From assembly GCA_965248135.1 (NCBI GenBank), contig CBDFIN010000012.1, forward strand, positions 310,001 to 374,000: a DNA stretch of 64,000 nucleotides, written 5' to 3'. Positions 8,692-15,966 of the stretch are shown piece by piece (the first letter of the stretch is position 1; each line of letters starts with the position of its first letter). Made by a program: the position numbers and the translations under genes. The notes under the pieces are model-generated. The model was not told the DNA's origin. It saw only the letters and a program-made list of their open reading frames with translations, and searched no databases. This DNA is from SZUA-100 sp965248135 (GTDB lineage Bacteria > Pseudomonadota > Alphaproteobacteria > Rhizobiales > Rhizobiaceae).

Positions 8692-9213
8692 ATGACAGAA
8701 GCGATTCGCATAATTGGCATAGACCCGGGTTTGCGCCGCACCGGTTGGGGCGTGTTGGAAAGCCTTGGTAGCTCGCTACGATTTATTGCCGCTGGCACCT
8801 TGCGATCCGATGCTAAACTGACGCTTGCCTCACGCCTTTGCCAGCTTTACGACGGATTAGAAGCGGTATTACACCAACACGCGCCGCATGAGGCGGCTGT
8901 TGAAGCCACATTCGTCAACAAAGATGCAGCCGCCACGCTGAAGCTTGGCCAGGCCCGCGGCATCGCGCTGGTAGCACCGGCCCGCGTCGGTCTGTCGGTA
9001 GCCGAATATGCCCCCAATGCGGTGAAAAAAGCGGTTATCGGTGTCGGCCACGGCGACAAGCAACAAATCAAAGTAATGGTCGACATGCTATTGCCCAAAG
9101 CCACCTATGACAGCGATGACGCCGCAGATGCGCTGGCCGTTGCCATATGTCATGCCCATCAGCGCGGCTCGGCCAATCAACGGGCCATCATCGAACTGGC
9201 GAAAGTCTCATGA
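8692..9213 (+). CDS. ruvC: crossover junction endodeoxyribonuclease RuvC
   Basis: Resolves Holliday junctions during recombination repair. The 173-residue protein begins MTEAIRIIGIDPGLRRTGWG, with the first catalytic Asp at residue 11; Glu71 lies in VEATFVNKDAA and the last acidic pair, Asp143 and Asp146, in SDDAADALA. The ATG at 8692 is chosen because AAGGAGGTGGG lies directly upstream; the longer frame from 8641 is not needed. RuvC is the first gene of the ruv operon here. YebC, which precedes ruvC in many relatives, lies 20 kb away in this genome. Confidence 0.97.
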   Translation: MTEAIRIIGIDPGLRRTGWGVLESLGSSLRFIAAGTLRSDAKLTLASRLCQLYDGLEAVLHQHAPHEAAVEATFVNKDAAATLKLGQARGIALVAPARVGLSVAEYAPNAVKKAVIGVGHGDKQQIKVMVDMLLPKATYDSDDAADALAVAICHAHQRGSANQRAIIELAKVS

Positions 9214-9827
9214 TTGCAAAACTCACCGGCATTATCGATTCCTTTGGTGATGATTGGGTAATTGTGGATGTGCAAGGCGTCGGTTATCAGGTGCATTGTT
9301 CTGCCCGCACCATGACCACGCTGCCGCAGGCCGGTGACGCCTTCTCTTTGGCCATCGAAACCCATGTGCGGGAAACCGAACTCAAGCTGTTCGGCTTTCA
9401 AAACGGTCATGAGCGCGACTGGTTCCGGTTACTGCAAAATGTACAAGGGGTTGGCGCCAAGGTGGCGCTGGCAATTTTGGGCGTACTGGCGCCAGGTGAT
9501 CTCGCATCGGCAATTGCCCTGCAGGACAAGGCAGCCGTTTCAAGGGCACCCGGTGTCGGACCAAAAGTGGCCCAGCGCATTGTATTGGAATTGAAGGACA
9601 AGGCACCGGCGCTTTCTGCCGCAGCTTCTCCCGCACTCGGTCTGCAGCAGGACATTGGCGATGGCATCGCATCAAGCGCAATCGTTGATGCCGTCTCTGC
9701 GCTCGCCAATCTCGGCTATTCCTCCCAGCAAGCGAGCGCTGCGGTGGCAACCGCTGTGGACGAGGCTGGCGATGATGCCGAAGCCGGCACGCTTATCAGG
9801 CTGGGGCTGAGGGAGCTGGCCGGGTGA
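9210..9827 (+). CDS. ruvA: Holliday junction branch migration protein RuvA
   Basis: RuvA binds four-way junctions as a tetramer and docks the RuvB motor. The 205-residue protein starts MIAKLTGIIDSFGDDW (OB fold), has helix-hairpin-helix segments LQNVQGVGAKVALAIL and APGVGPKVAQRIVLELKDK in the middle, and a C-terminal helical domain around LANLGYSSQQASAAV that contacts RuvB. The ATG at 9210 overlaps the ruvC stop as ATGA, so translation is coupled. The downstream neighbour is not ruvB, as would be expected, but a toxin-antitoxin pair. Confidence 0.97.
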   Translation: MIAKLTGIIDSFGDDWVIVDVQGVGYQVHCSARTMTTLPQAGDAFSLAIETHVRETELKLFGFQNGHERDWFRLLQNVQGVGAKVALAILGVLAPGDLASAIALQDKAAVSRAPGVGPKVAQRIVLELKDKAPALSAAASPALGLQQDIGDGIASSAIVDAVSALANLGYSSQQASAAVATAVDEAGDDAEAGTLIRLGLRELAG

Positions 9828-9885
9828 AAATGGTTGATATTTTGCATTTTTCTTACTAAATGTGAAATGTAAGGAATTATTGGAA

Positions 9886-10167
9886 ATGAAGCTATCTTCT
9901 ACACTGACCACAAAGGGTCAGATCACCATACCAAAACAGGTTCGCGACAAGCTCAAAATAAAGGCGGGTGATACCGTTTCTTATGTGTTGACTGATCATG
10001 GCGTGACGCTTGTGCCCCGAAACCGGCCCGTCGAGAGTATTTTCGGTATTCTCGAGAAATTTGCAATTCCAGGCACGTCGCTTTCGGACTATGACACGGC
10101 AATCCGGGAAGGTGTTGTGGACCACGTTGGGGCAGATCAGAAAAAAGAGGCCGATGACGCGGCATGA
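9886..10167 (+). CDS. vapB: AbrB/MazE-fold antitoxin (VapB-like)
   Basis: A 93-residue protein with an N-terminal swapped-hairpin DNA-binding domain, recognised by LSSTLTTKGQITIPKQVRD, and a C-terminal tail around GILEKFAIPGTSLSDYD that would wrap the toxin. Such antitoxins neutralise PIN-domain RNases and repress their own operon. The frame extends to a GTG at 9862, but the ATG at 9886 follows AAGGA and matches the family start. Its stop overlaps the toxin start (ATGA), the usual antitoxin-toxin arrangement. The 58-bp gap after ruvA is AT-rich and could hold a separate promoter. Confidence 0.85.
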   Translation: MKLSSTLTTKGQITIPKQVRDKLKIKAGDTVSYVLTDHGVTLVPRNRPVESIFGILEKFAIPGTSLSDYDTAIREGVVDHVGADQKKEADDAA

Positions 10168-10562
10168 TTGGTCTTGACAGCAACATTATCCTGCGCGCCG
10201 TGCTCAACGATGATGCAGTGCAATCTCCGCGTGCCCGATCGTGTTTGAAACGCCTGGATATGGAGCAAAGAGGATTTATCGCAACTGGAGTCCTGCTTGA
10301 GATATACTGGGTTTTCGACCGCAGATACAAGCTTTCGCGAAATATCATCAGTCATACATTCAACCAATTGCTACAAGTTGAGTGGTTGGAGTTCGAAAAT
10401 TTTGATGTTGTGGTACGGGCCTTGGACCGATACAAGGCTCAAGGCACTGATCTTTCCGACGCGCTGATTTCCGAACATAACCGCAGCAAGGGTTGCTCAA
10501 AAACACTAACCTTTGACCAGCTGGCCGCCAGGAAGGTTCCCGGCATGGTGCTCTTGACATGA
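10164..10562 (+). CDS. vapC: PIN-domain ribonuclease toxin (VapC-like)
   Basis: A 132-residue PIN-domain protein with all four expected acidic residues: Asp5 in MIGLDSNIILR, Glu46 in GVLLEIYWVF, Asp99 in TDLSDALI and Asp118 in TFDQLAAR. VapC toxins cut specific RNAs, often initiator tRNA or rRNA, to halt translation; the target here is unknown. It overlaps vapB by 4 bp at its start and ruvB by 4 bp at its end, so the module is translationally tied into the ruv operon. The catalytic set appears intact, so the toxin is probably active. Confidence 0.88.
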   Translation: MIGLDSNIILRAVLNDDAVQSPRARSCLKRLDMEQRGFIATGVLLEIYWVFDRRYKLSRNIISHTFNQLLQVEWLEFENFDVVVRALDRYKAQGTDLSDALISEHNRSKGCSKTLTFDQLAARKVPGMVLLT

Positions 10563-11596
10563 CCAGCGATCGTCTCATCGCCCCTGCCACCACACCTGAT
10601 GATGTTGACGCCAATCTGCGACCGCAATCGCTTGCCGAATTTGTTGGCCAAAAACAGGTGCGCGCCAATCTCGGCGTATTCATCGAGGCCGCAAAACTGC
10701 GCGGCGAGGCGCTGGATCATGTGCTATTTGTCGGACCGCCCGGGCTTGGCAAAACCACATTGGCACAAATTATGGCACGCGAATTGGGGGTCAATTTCCG
10801 CTCCACCTCCGGCCCCGTCATCGCCAAGGCCGGCGATCTGGCGGCGCTTTTGACCAATCTTGAAGACCGTGATGTGCTGTTTATCGATGAAATTCATCGG
10901 CTTAACCCGGCGGTCGAGGAAATCCTCTATCCGGCCATGGAAGACTACCAGCTTGATCTGATCATCGGCGAAGGACCAGCAGCCCGTTCGGTGAAAATTG
11001 ATCTGGCTAATTTCACCCTTGTTGCCGCGACCACGCGGCTTGGCCTGTTGACCACACCGTTGCGCGACCGGTTCGGCATCCCGGTGCGGTTAAATTTCTA
11101 TAGCATCGATGAGCTTGAACTTATCGTCAAGCGTGGTGCCCGCATCATGGAGTTGGGCATCACCGAGGAAGGTGCAACGGAAATCGCCCGCCGGGCCCGC
11201 GGAACACCGCGTATTGCCGGCCGGTTGCTGCGAAGGGTGCGTGATTTTGCCATTGTCGACAATAATAGTGAAATCACCCGCTCGATTGCCGATGGTGCAT
11301 TGGAGCAATTGGAAGTCGACAAGATCGGTCTTGATGAACTCGACCGGCGTTATCTCAATGTCATTGGAGTCAATTTCGGCGGCGGCCCGGTGGGCATTGA
11401 AACCATTGCTGCCTCATTGTCGGAGCCGCGTGACGCCATTGAAGACATTATTGAACCCTTCCTTATTCAGCGGGGCTTTGTCCAGCGCACCCCGCGCGGC
11501 CGCTTGCTCACCCCGCGTGCCTTTGAGCACATGGGCCTTGCCATGCCGGGCGATCTGGCAAACCGGCAAAGCGAGTTGTTTGAGGAAGATCAATAA
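10559..11596 (+). CDS. ruvB: Holliday junction branch migration helicase RuvB
   Basis: The AAA+ motor of branch migration. Walker A is GPPGLGKTTLAQ, Walker B VLFIDEIHRL, sensor 1 ATTRLGLLTTPLRDRFG (which also holds the arginine finger), and a C-terminal winged-helix domain ends with GLAMPGDLAN. It has 345 residues, the usual length. The ATG overlaps the vapC stop codon as ATGA, so ruvB translation depends at least partly on ribosomes leaving vapC. The N-terminal PQSLAEFVGQKQVRANL is the family's typical first motif. Confidence 0.97.
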   Translation: MTSDRLIAPATTPDDVDANLRPQSLAEFVGQKQVRANLGVFIEAAKLRGEALDHVLFVGPPGLGKTTLAQIMARELGVNFRSTSGPVIAKAGDLAALLTNLEDRDVLFIDEIHRLNPAVEEILYPAMEDYQLDLIIGEGPAARSVKIDLANFTLVAATTRLGLLTTPLRDRFGIPVRLNFYSIDELELIVKRGARIMELGITEEGATEIARRARGTPRIAGRLLRRVRDFAIVDNNSEITRSIADGALEQLEVDKIGLDELDRRYLNVIGVNFGGGPVGIETIAASLSEPRDAIEDIIEPFLIQRGFVQRTPRGRLLTPRAFEHMGLAMPGDLANRQSELFEEDQ

Positions 11597-11678
11597 AATC
11601 TTTTTTCCCCTATTTTCTTTAAATTGCTAGATTTTGAGCAAATTATGTCGTATGCTTGGCGAAACATAGGGTTTTGTT

Positions 11679-12110
11679 ATGCGAGAAATCAGAATATCTA
11701 CCGATGTATTTGCTGCAATATGGGCCAATAGGCAGGAAAACGAAGAGACTGAGGACGAAATTCTTCAGAGGCTCCTGGTATCGAGAAAGAATCCGACTCG
11801 TTCTGAGCAAATTAAAGGAGATAGCAGATCAAAGATTGACGGGTTTTTTGATCGACGTAATGGCGTTCATTTCCTTCAGGGATTTAGAATATTTCGAGAC
11901 TATAAAGGTCAAACATATTCAGCAATTGCCAATTCTGGAAAATGGTTGAGAGAGGACAATGGCAGAGAATTCAATTCCCTCAATCAACTCAACGGCTCGA
12001 TAACCGAAGGACCTGAAAATGTCTGGAATGGTAATTGGCGATTTTCAGAAAATGGCAGCACTCAGTCCATAGATGTTTTGAGGAAACAGCAGCGCCCCGA
12101 GCAGTCATAA
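11679..12110 (+). CDS. small protein with RHH-like head and RAMA-like C-terminal domain
   Basis: A 143-residue protein I recognise only by domain. The first 35 residues (IRISTDVFAAIWANRQENEE and a following short helix) resemble the N-terminal oligomerisation or ribbon-helix-helix segment seen in SeqA-like proteins. Residues about 60-125 (GVHFLQGFRIFRDYKG, then YSAIANSGKWL and a final NVWNGNWRF) resemble the RAMA/DUF4357-like fold found in DNA-modification-associated proteins. The region has visibly lower GC than ruvB and lies between ruvB and a HigBA module, which suggests acquired DNA. Function unknown; a DNA-binding role is inference. Confidence 0.6.
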   Translation: MREIRISTDVFAAIWANRQENEETEDEILQRLLVSRKNPTRSEQIKGDSRSKIDGFFDRRNGVHFLQGFRIFRDYKGQTYSAIANSGKWLREDNGREFNSLNQLNGSITEGPENVWNGNWRFSENGSTQSIDVLRKQQRPEQS

Positions 12111-12138
12111 TATCAAGCCTTCAGGCTACTTCAATTCA

Positions 12139-12153
12139 TTCTGTTTGACAGAA
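12139..12153 (+). promoter_or_regulatory. inverted repeat upstream of higBA, candidate HigA operator
   Basis: TTCTGTTTGACAGAA is a perfect inverted repeat with 6-bp arms and a 3-bp centre, ending 15 bp before higB. HigA antitoxins repress their own promoter by binding short palindromes here. A TTGACA hexamer at 12145-12150 lies within the repeat, so binding would block a -35 element. Confidence 0.55.
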
Positions 12154-12168
12154 TAATAAAACTGGTTT

Positions 12169-12453
12169 ATGAAAATGATTGTTTCTTTTGCCGACAAGGA
12201 TACCAGAATCCTGTTCGAAGCCAGGCGTGTGAAACGATTTCATGCAATTGAGAAAGCAGCGCGCAGAAAACTCTCAATGTTAAACGCTGCAATGGACTTG
12301 AATGATTTAACAGCGTCACCAGGCAACAGGCTTGAGGCACTGGTTGGAGGCAGAAAGGGACAACATAGCATTCGCATCAACGATCAGTGGCGTATATGTT
12401 TTCGTTGGCAATCAAATCATGCGCAAGACGTCGAAATAGTTGATTACCACTGA
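12169..12453 (+). CDS. higB: RelE/HigB-family mRNA interferase toxin
   Basis: A 94-residue protein of the HigB (plasmid maintenance killer) family. It shows the family's IVSFADKDTRILFEARRVKRF head, the LNDLTASPGNRLEALVGGRKGQHSIRINDQWRICFRW core (given as the region around residues 45-80), and ends in VEIVDYH. These toxins cut mRNA on the ribosome. The toxin precedes the antitoxin by 21 bp, the reversed gene order characteristic of higBA. Either the ATG at 12169 or the one at 12175 could be the start. Core Arg and His residues expected for catalysis are present. Confidence 0.9.
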   Translation: MKMIVSFADKDTRILFEARRVKRFHAIEKAARRKLSMLNAAMDLNDLTASPGNRLEALVGGRKGQHSIRINDQWRICFRWQSNHAQDVEIVDYH

Positions 12454-12474
12454 ACCATAAATATATGAGAAAGT

Positions 12475-12780
12475 ATGATTGAGTCTGATACCCTAGATCC
12501 CATCAAACCAGGTGATATCCTGCTCGAGGAATTTTTAGAACCATTGCAAATCGGCCAAAACCAGTTTGCGCGAGATATTGCTGTGCCGGTAAGCCGGATC
12601 GCTGAAATTATAAAGGGATCACGGTCGATAACCCCCGATACAGCGTTGCGTTTTGCCACCGCCTTTGGCACGTCGGCGGAATTCTGGCTAAACCTGCAAA
12701 TGGACCATGATTTACGCCAATTACGCAGCGGCTCCTGGCAGGATATAGAAGCAGGCATCAAGAGCTATATCGCAACATGA
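12475..12780 (+). CDS. higA: HigA-family antitoxin (Xre-type HTH)
   Basis: A 101-residue antitoxin and repressor. It begins with the HigA signature PIKPGDILLEEFLEPLQIGQNQFA, followed by a helix-turn-helix around PVSRIAEIIKGSRSITPDTALRFA, then the typical FGTSAEFWLNLQMDHDL. It neutralises HigB and represses the operon. Its stop overlaps the ybgC start as ATGA at 12777-12780, so the module is joined to ybgC by translational coupling. No frameshift is seen. Confidence 0.93.
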   Translation: MIESDTLDPIKPGDILLEEFLEPLQIGQNQFARDIAVPVSRIAEIIKGSRSITPDTALRFATAFGTSAEFWLNLQMDHDLRQLRSGSWQDIEAGIKSYIAT

Positions 12781-13211
12781 CTTTTCCCATTGCCGGCACG
12801 TTGCACCAGGGCTTTCACACGCTGCAGCAACGGGTATATTTTGAGCATACCGACTATTCAGGCGTCGTCTATCACGCCCGCTATCTGGATTTTCTCGAAC
12901 ACGGGCGCAGCGACTATGTGCGGTTGCTCGGTGTTCACCACAACGAACTGGCCGATGGCAAACACGGTGAAAGCCTGGCTTTCGCGGTTTTGCGTATGGA
13001 ACTCGATTTTAAGGCCGCCGCACGCATTGACGATATTCTGGAGATTCACACCCAACGTGGTGTACTCAAAGGCCCCCGGTTGATTTTTGACCAGAAGATC
13101 AGCCGCAATGGCGAGGCAATCTTGAATGCGGCGGTGACGGTGGTGATGATCAACAAGAAAGGCAAATTGCGGCGCTATCCCAAGGTGGTTATCGAGGCGC
13201 TCGGTATCTAA
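12777..13211 (+). CDS. ybgC: tol-pal system-associated acyl-CoA thioesterase YbgC
   Basis: A hotdog-fold thioesterase of 144 residues acting on short-chain or acyl-ACP thioesters, cytosolic face of the membrane. The active-site segment is RVYFEHTDYSGVVYHARYLDFLEHGRS, where the Asp and His of TDYSGVVYH are the catalytic pair (quoted as the region around residues 19-45). In most proteobacteria ybgC is followed by tolQ, tolR, tolA, tolB and pal; here it is followed by a convergent aminotransferase gene, so the tol genes have been separated. Start overlaps higA. Confidence 0.92.
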   Translation: MTFPIAGTLHQGFHTLQQRVYFEHTDYSGVVYHARYLDFLEHGRSDYVRLLGVHHNELADGKHGESLAFAVLRMELDFKAAARIDDILEIHTQRGVLKGPRLIFDQKISRNGEAILNAAVTVVMINKKGKLRRYPKVVIEALGI

Positions 13212-13220
13212 CCGAACCGA

Positions 13221-14546
13221 TCAATCCTGCATCGGCCGGAAAATATCCAAGTGCTTTTTCAACACGGCCTCGTAAGCACTGAAAAATTGTTCCATATCCG
13301 CATCTTTCAGCGCCAGTGACAGGGCAATAAAGCCGCGTCGGGCGATGTAATAGCCGGCATCAAGCAGTTCAAGAAACAAAAGTTCCCGCAAACGATCATC
13401 CGCCTTCACCGCATCATCACCATTACACAACGGGCCGCGCAGGGGGTGCAAATTCATGATCGAGCCCATGCCGCTCGCCATCACCTGCACGTCCAGGGCC
13501 TGGGCAATGGCGTTTAACCTTTCACGCACACCCTCGCCCCACTTGGTAAATGTTTCGGCCCGCTTTGGTGAATAAATATCGCCCAAAGCCGCTGCACCTG
13601 CCGCCATGGTCAGCACATTATTGTTGAAAGTACCGGCATGGGAAATCGCGTCAGCGCGGCGCGGATCGAACAGCTGCATGATGTCCTCTCGCCCGCCAAA
13701 CGCCCCAAACGACATGCCGCCACCGATCCATTTACCCAGCGTTGTGATGTCGGGCGCAATATCAAACAGGCTCTGCGCACCCCCTGCCCCAAGACGCGAT
13801 GTCATCACCTCGTCGAAAATCAACAGGCTACCGGTGCGTTGTGTTTCCTGTCGCAAAGTCTGAAGAAAATCGGCCTCCGCCGGAATACAGCCACCAGAGC
13901 CAAGCATCGGCTCGACAATCACGGCAGCCAGATCGGTCGCATTTTCATCGATCAGGCGCGAGGCAGCCTCTGCATCATTATAAGGCGCTGAAATCCATGG
14001 AAACGGCGCATTGGTTTCAATCCCGGATTTAAACAGGAATACCCCACCATGATAGCCACCCTCAAACACCATGATTTTTGCTCGGCCAGTAAAAGCCCTT
14101 GCTGCGGTTAAGGCCATGAGGTTGGCTTCGGTGCCTGAATTGGTGAAGCGCACCTTGTCGATTGAGGGAAAGCGCTGGCACACAAGTGCTGCAAAATTCT
14201 GCTCATAGGTGTTGTGCGCGCCGAGACTAATACCGCCGCCCAGCGCGTCCTTTACAGCCTTTTGGATTGCCGGATGATCGTGACCAAACAGACCGGCTGT
14301 ATATTCGCCCAGCAAGTTGAGCCGCCGGTGGCCATCGATATCGTCAAGCCACGCCCCCTCACCTGATGCGGCGCAAAATGGAAATGGCGCATGATAAAGC
14401 ACCGTACGGGTGTTGCCGCCGGGCATGGATTGTGCTGCATCTTCAAAGGCTGCAAGCGATTTCGGATGCTTCTCGATATAGCGATTACGCGCCTTCTCAA
14501 GGGCTTTTTCCAGATCCTGTACGTTGTGTCCTGGTCCGTGAATCAT
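13221..14546 (-). CDS. class III aminotransferase, glutamate-1-semialdehyde aminomutase-like
   Basis: A 441-residue PLP-dependent enzyme. It has the class III blocks VRFTNSGTEANLMALTAARAFTG (shown as part), GGYHGG, VIVEPMLGSGG, LIFDEVMTSR with the Asp that contacts the pyridine nitrogen, and TLGKWIGGGMSFGAFGG with the PLP lysine. The length and order match the hemL-like subgroup, but the N-terminus (KHPKSLAAFEDAAQSMPGGNTRTVLY) is that of the wider aspartate aminotransferase family rather than true HemL. Alphaproteobacteria make 5-aminolevulinate by the C4 route, so a role in haem synthesis is unlikely. The substrate is unknown. GGAGCGAGAGTT precedes the start. Confidence 0.88.
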   Translation of the reverse strand: MIHGPGHNVQDLEKALEKARNRYIEKHPKSLAAFEDAAQSMPGGNTRTVLYHAPFPFCAASGEGAWLDDIDGHRRLNLLGEYTAGLFGHDHPAIQKAVKDALGGGISLGAHNTYEQNFAALVCQRFPSIDKVRFTNSGTEANLMALTAARAFTGRAKIMVFEGGYHGGVFLFKSGIETNAPFPWISAPYNDAEAASRLIDENATDLAAVIVEPMLGSGGCIPAEADFLQTLRQETQRTGSLLIFDEVMTSRLGAGGAQSLFDIAPDITTLGKWIGGGMSFGAFGGREDIMQLFDPRRADAISHAGTFNNNVLTMAAGAAALGDIYSPKRAETFTKWGEGVRERLNAIAQALDVQVMASGMGSIMNLHPLRGPLCNGDDAVKADDRLRELLFLELLDAGYYIARRGFIALSLALKDADMEQFFSAYEAVLKKHLDIFRPMQD

Positions 14547-14682
14547 AACTCTCGCTCCACTGTCGTGCCCGAAAAGGCCGCTCCGGCAACGGCCGGCTGC
14601 CAGAGCCCGAAGATCCGATTCATCCTATTTTAAAATCAATCCCTTAAAGAGCAAGTGACTGTCAACCGCGGGACAAAAGCCA

Positions 14683-15627
14683 ATGTCGGATCTAATTAAG
14701 TTCTCATTTATGATGGTTGTAACCTTGGCTGTTGTGGTTTTGATTTTTGGCACCACCGCCGGATTTACCTTTCCTGCGGCCTATGAATACAAAGGTACCA
14801 TAATCCTGCTTTCGCTGTTTGGCACCATCGCCTTTATCTATACCTATATCCGCCCGGATGACATTCTTTCCCGGCCAAGCTGGAGCATATTTGTCTACAG
14901 TCTTTTTATTCCGGTTGGTTTCATGTTCTCCTATCTGATGGGCAGTCTGAACATGCCGCTTGCCGATGCGTTGTTTGCAAAGACCGACGCCATGCTTGGC
15001 TTCCATTGGGGCGATTCGTTTGCAGCCTTCGGAACGTTGCCCCCCTGGACCGCTAAATCGGCGTTGGCGATCTATCATTCCGGTCTATATGTCATGCTTG
15101 CGGTGGTGGCGCTTCTGGTTTTTACCGCAAGGCGTCACAGGCTGGACGAGTTTGTGACCCTGTTCATCCTCACAGGCATTGTCACAAGCGCTGTTTCAGG
15201 TTTTCTGCCGGCCGCCAACGCGTTTGAATATTTCAAACCAGACCCGATATTGAGCCAACAACTGGCGCCTGCGGTTGGGCCCGGCTATATGGCAGACTTC
15301 TTTGCACTGAGGGATGGCAGCCTTCGGGTTTTCAAACTTCTGGATTCGCAAGGGATAGTCTCTTTCCCTTCTTTCCACACAATCACCGCACTGTTGCTAA
15401 TCTATGCAACCCGCGGCATGGGGCTCCTGTTTGCCGCCAGCTTGACCTGGAATTCGTCAATCATCATCACGACGCCGCTTTACGGCGCCCACTACCTTAC
15501 CGATGTGATCGGTGGCGCTGTCATCACCATTCTGGCCGTGGTTTTGGTCAAACGGCTTGAGCCCTGGCTTGCAGAGGTCTTTTCCCGCTCATCACCGCAG
15601 ACAGAGCTTCGGCCACAAAACATGTGA
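14683..15627 (+). CDS. PAP2-superfamily membrane phosphatase/transferase
   Basis: A 314-residue integral membrane protein with about six to eight hydrophobic segments, starting near residues 8-28. The catalytic PAP2 motifs are near the C-terminus: SFPSFHTITALLL (about residues 228-240) and GAHYLTDVIGGAV (about 267-279), giving the two His and the Asp of the phosphatase site. The layout resembles the Aur1/inositol phosphorylceramide synthase-like PAP2_3 group more than soluble PAP2 phosphatases. Probable role is dephosphorylation or head-group transfer on a lipid at the outer face of the inner membrane; substrate unknown. Its 3' end abuts a chain of palindromic repeats. Confidence 0.83.
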   Translation: MSDLIKFSFMMVVTLAVVVLIFGTTAGFTFPAAYEYKGTIILLSLFGTIAFIYTYIRPDDILSRPSWSIFVYSLFIPVGFMFSYLMGSLNMPLADALFAKTDAMLGFHWGDSFAAFGTLPPWTAKSALAIYHSGLYVMLAVVALLVFTARRHRLDEFVTLFILTGIVTSAVSGFLPAANAFEYFKPDPILSQQLAPAVGPGYMADFFALRDGSLRVFKLLDSQGIVSFPSFHTITALLLIYATRGMGLLFAASLTWNSSIIITTPLYGAHYLTDVIGGAVITILAVVLVKRLEPWLAEVFSRSSPQTELRPQNM

Positions 15628-15630
15628 CGC

Positions 15631-15708
15631 CTGGTGTGGTGGATTTGAAATTCGTATGATTGTTGCTGCACCCGGACCAGCGAATTTCAAATCCCTGAAC
15701 CACACTAG
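15631..15708 (+). repeat. palindromic repeat unit, type gamma (locus B)
   Basis: A 78-bp unit starting CTGGTGTGGT and ending ACCACACTAG. The arms GATTTGAAATTCG and CGAATTTCAAATC pair. The loop contains TTGCTGCACCC. This is the only copy of this arm sequence in the window. It begins 4 bp after the PAP2 stop codon and shares its last CTAG with the next unit. Confidence 0.85.
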
Positions 15709-15781
15709 TGGTTCTGTGCCAACATTTGCATCCCCCTGCAGCACCCTTATTTACAAATGTTGGAATCAAAAGAACCACTAG
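15705..15781 (+). repeat. palindromic repeat unit, type alpha (locus B)
   Basis: A 77-bp copy of the alpha unit, almost identical to 51471-51547 and close to 5760-5836. CTAG at 15705-15708 is shared with the gamma unit, so the two were joined at a common tetranucleotide. Loop: CCCCTGCAGCACCCTT. Confidence 0.9.
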
Positions 15782-15794
15782 CAAGATATTGAAT

Positions 15795-15873
15795 CTAGTG
15801 GAATTTTCGAATTTGACATTTGAAAATGAACGAAGCTGCAAGTGGGTACCAAATGTCAAATTCATTCCACTAG
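15795..15873 (+). repeat. palindromic repeat unit, type beta (locus B)
   Basis: A 79-bp copy of the beta unit, nearly identical to 5850-5928 including its loop ACGAAGCTGCAAGTG. It sits 13 bp after the alpha unit, as at locus A, so the alpha-beta pair has been copied or fixed as one block. Confidence 0.9.
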
Positions 15874-15886
15874 GTTAATAAGCTTG

Positions 15887-15963
15887 CTAGTGGTCTGGCC
15901 GAAACGCTTGAATCCCTTTTCAGCACGTTCTTTTTCAAGCGTTTTGGCCACAAAGACCACCAG
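15887..15963 (+). repeat. palindromic repeat unit, type delta (locus B)
   Basis: A 77-bp unit starting CTAGTGGTCTGGCC and ending AAAGACCACCAG. Arms AAACGCTTG and CAAGCGTTTT pair; the loop holds CAGCACGTTC. An inverted full copy lies at 51562-51638 and a half copy at 20822-20855. It ends 3 bp from the stop codon of prpE, so the whole 15628-15966 gap between two convergent genes is repeat. Confidence 0.9.
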
Positions 15964-15966
15964 GGT

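Noticed and set aside
13221..14546. hemL, glutamate-1-semialdehyde aminomutase
   Set aside because: Alphaproteobacteria use ALA synthase, and the N-terminal region differs from true HemL; called only as a class III aminotransferase.
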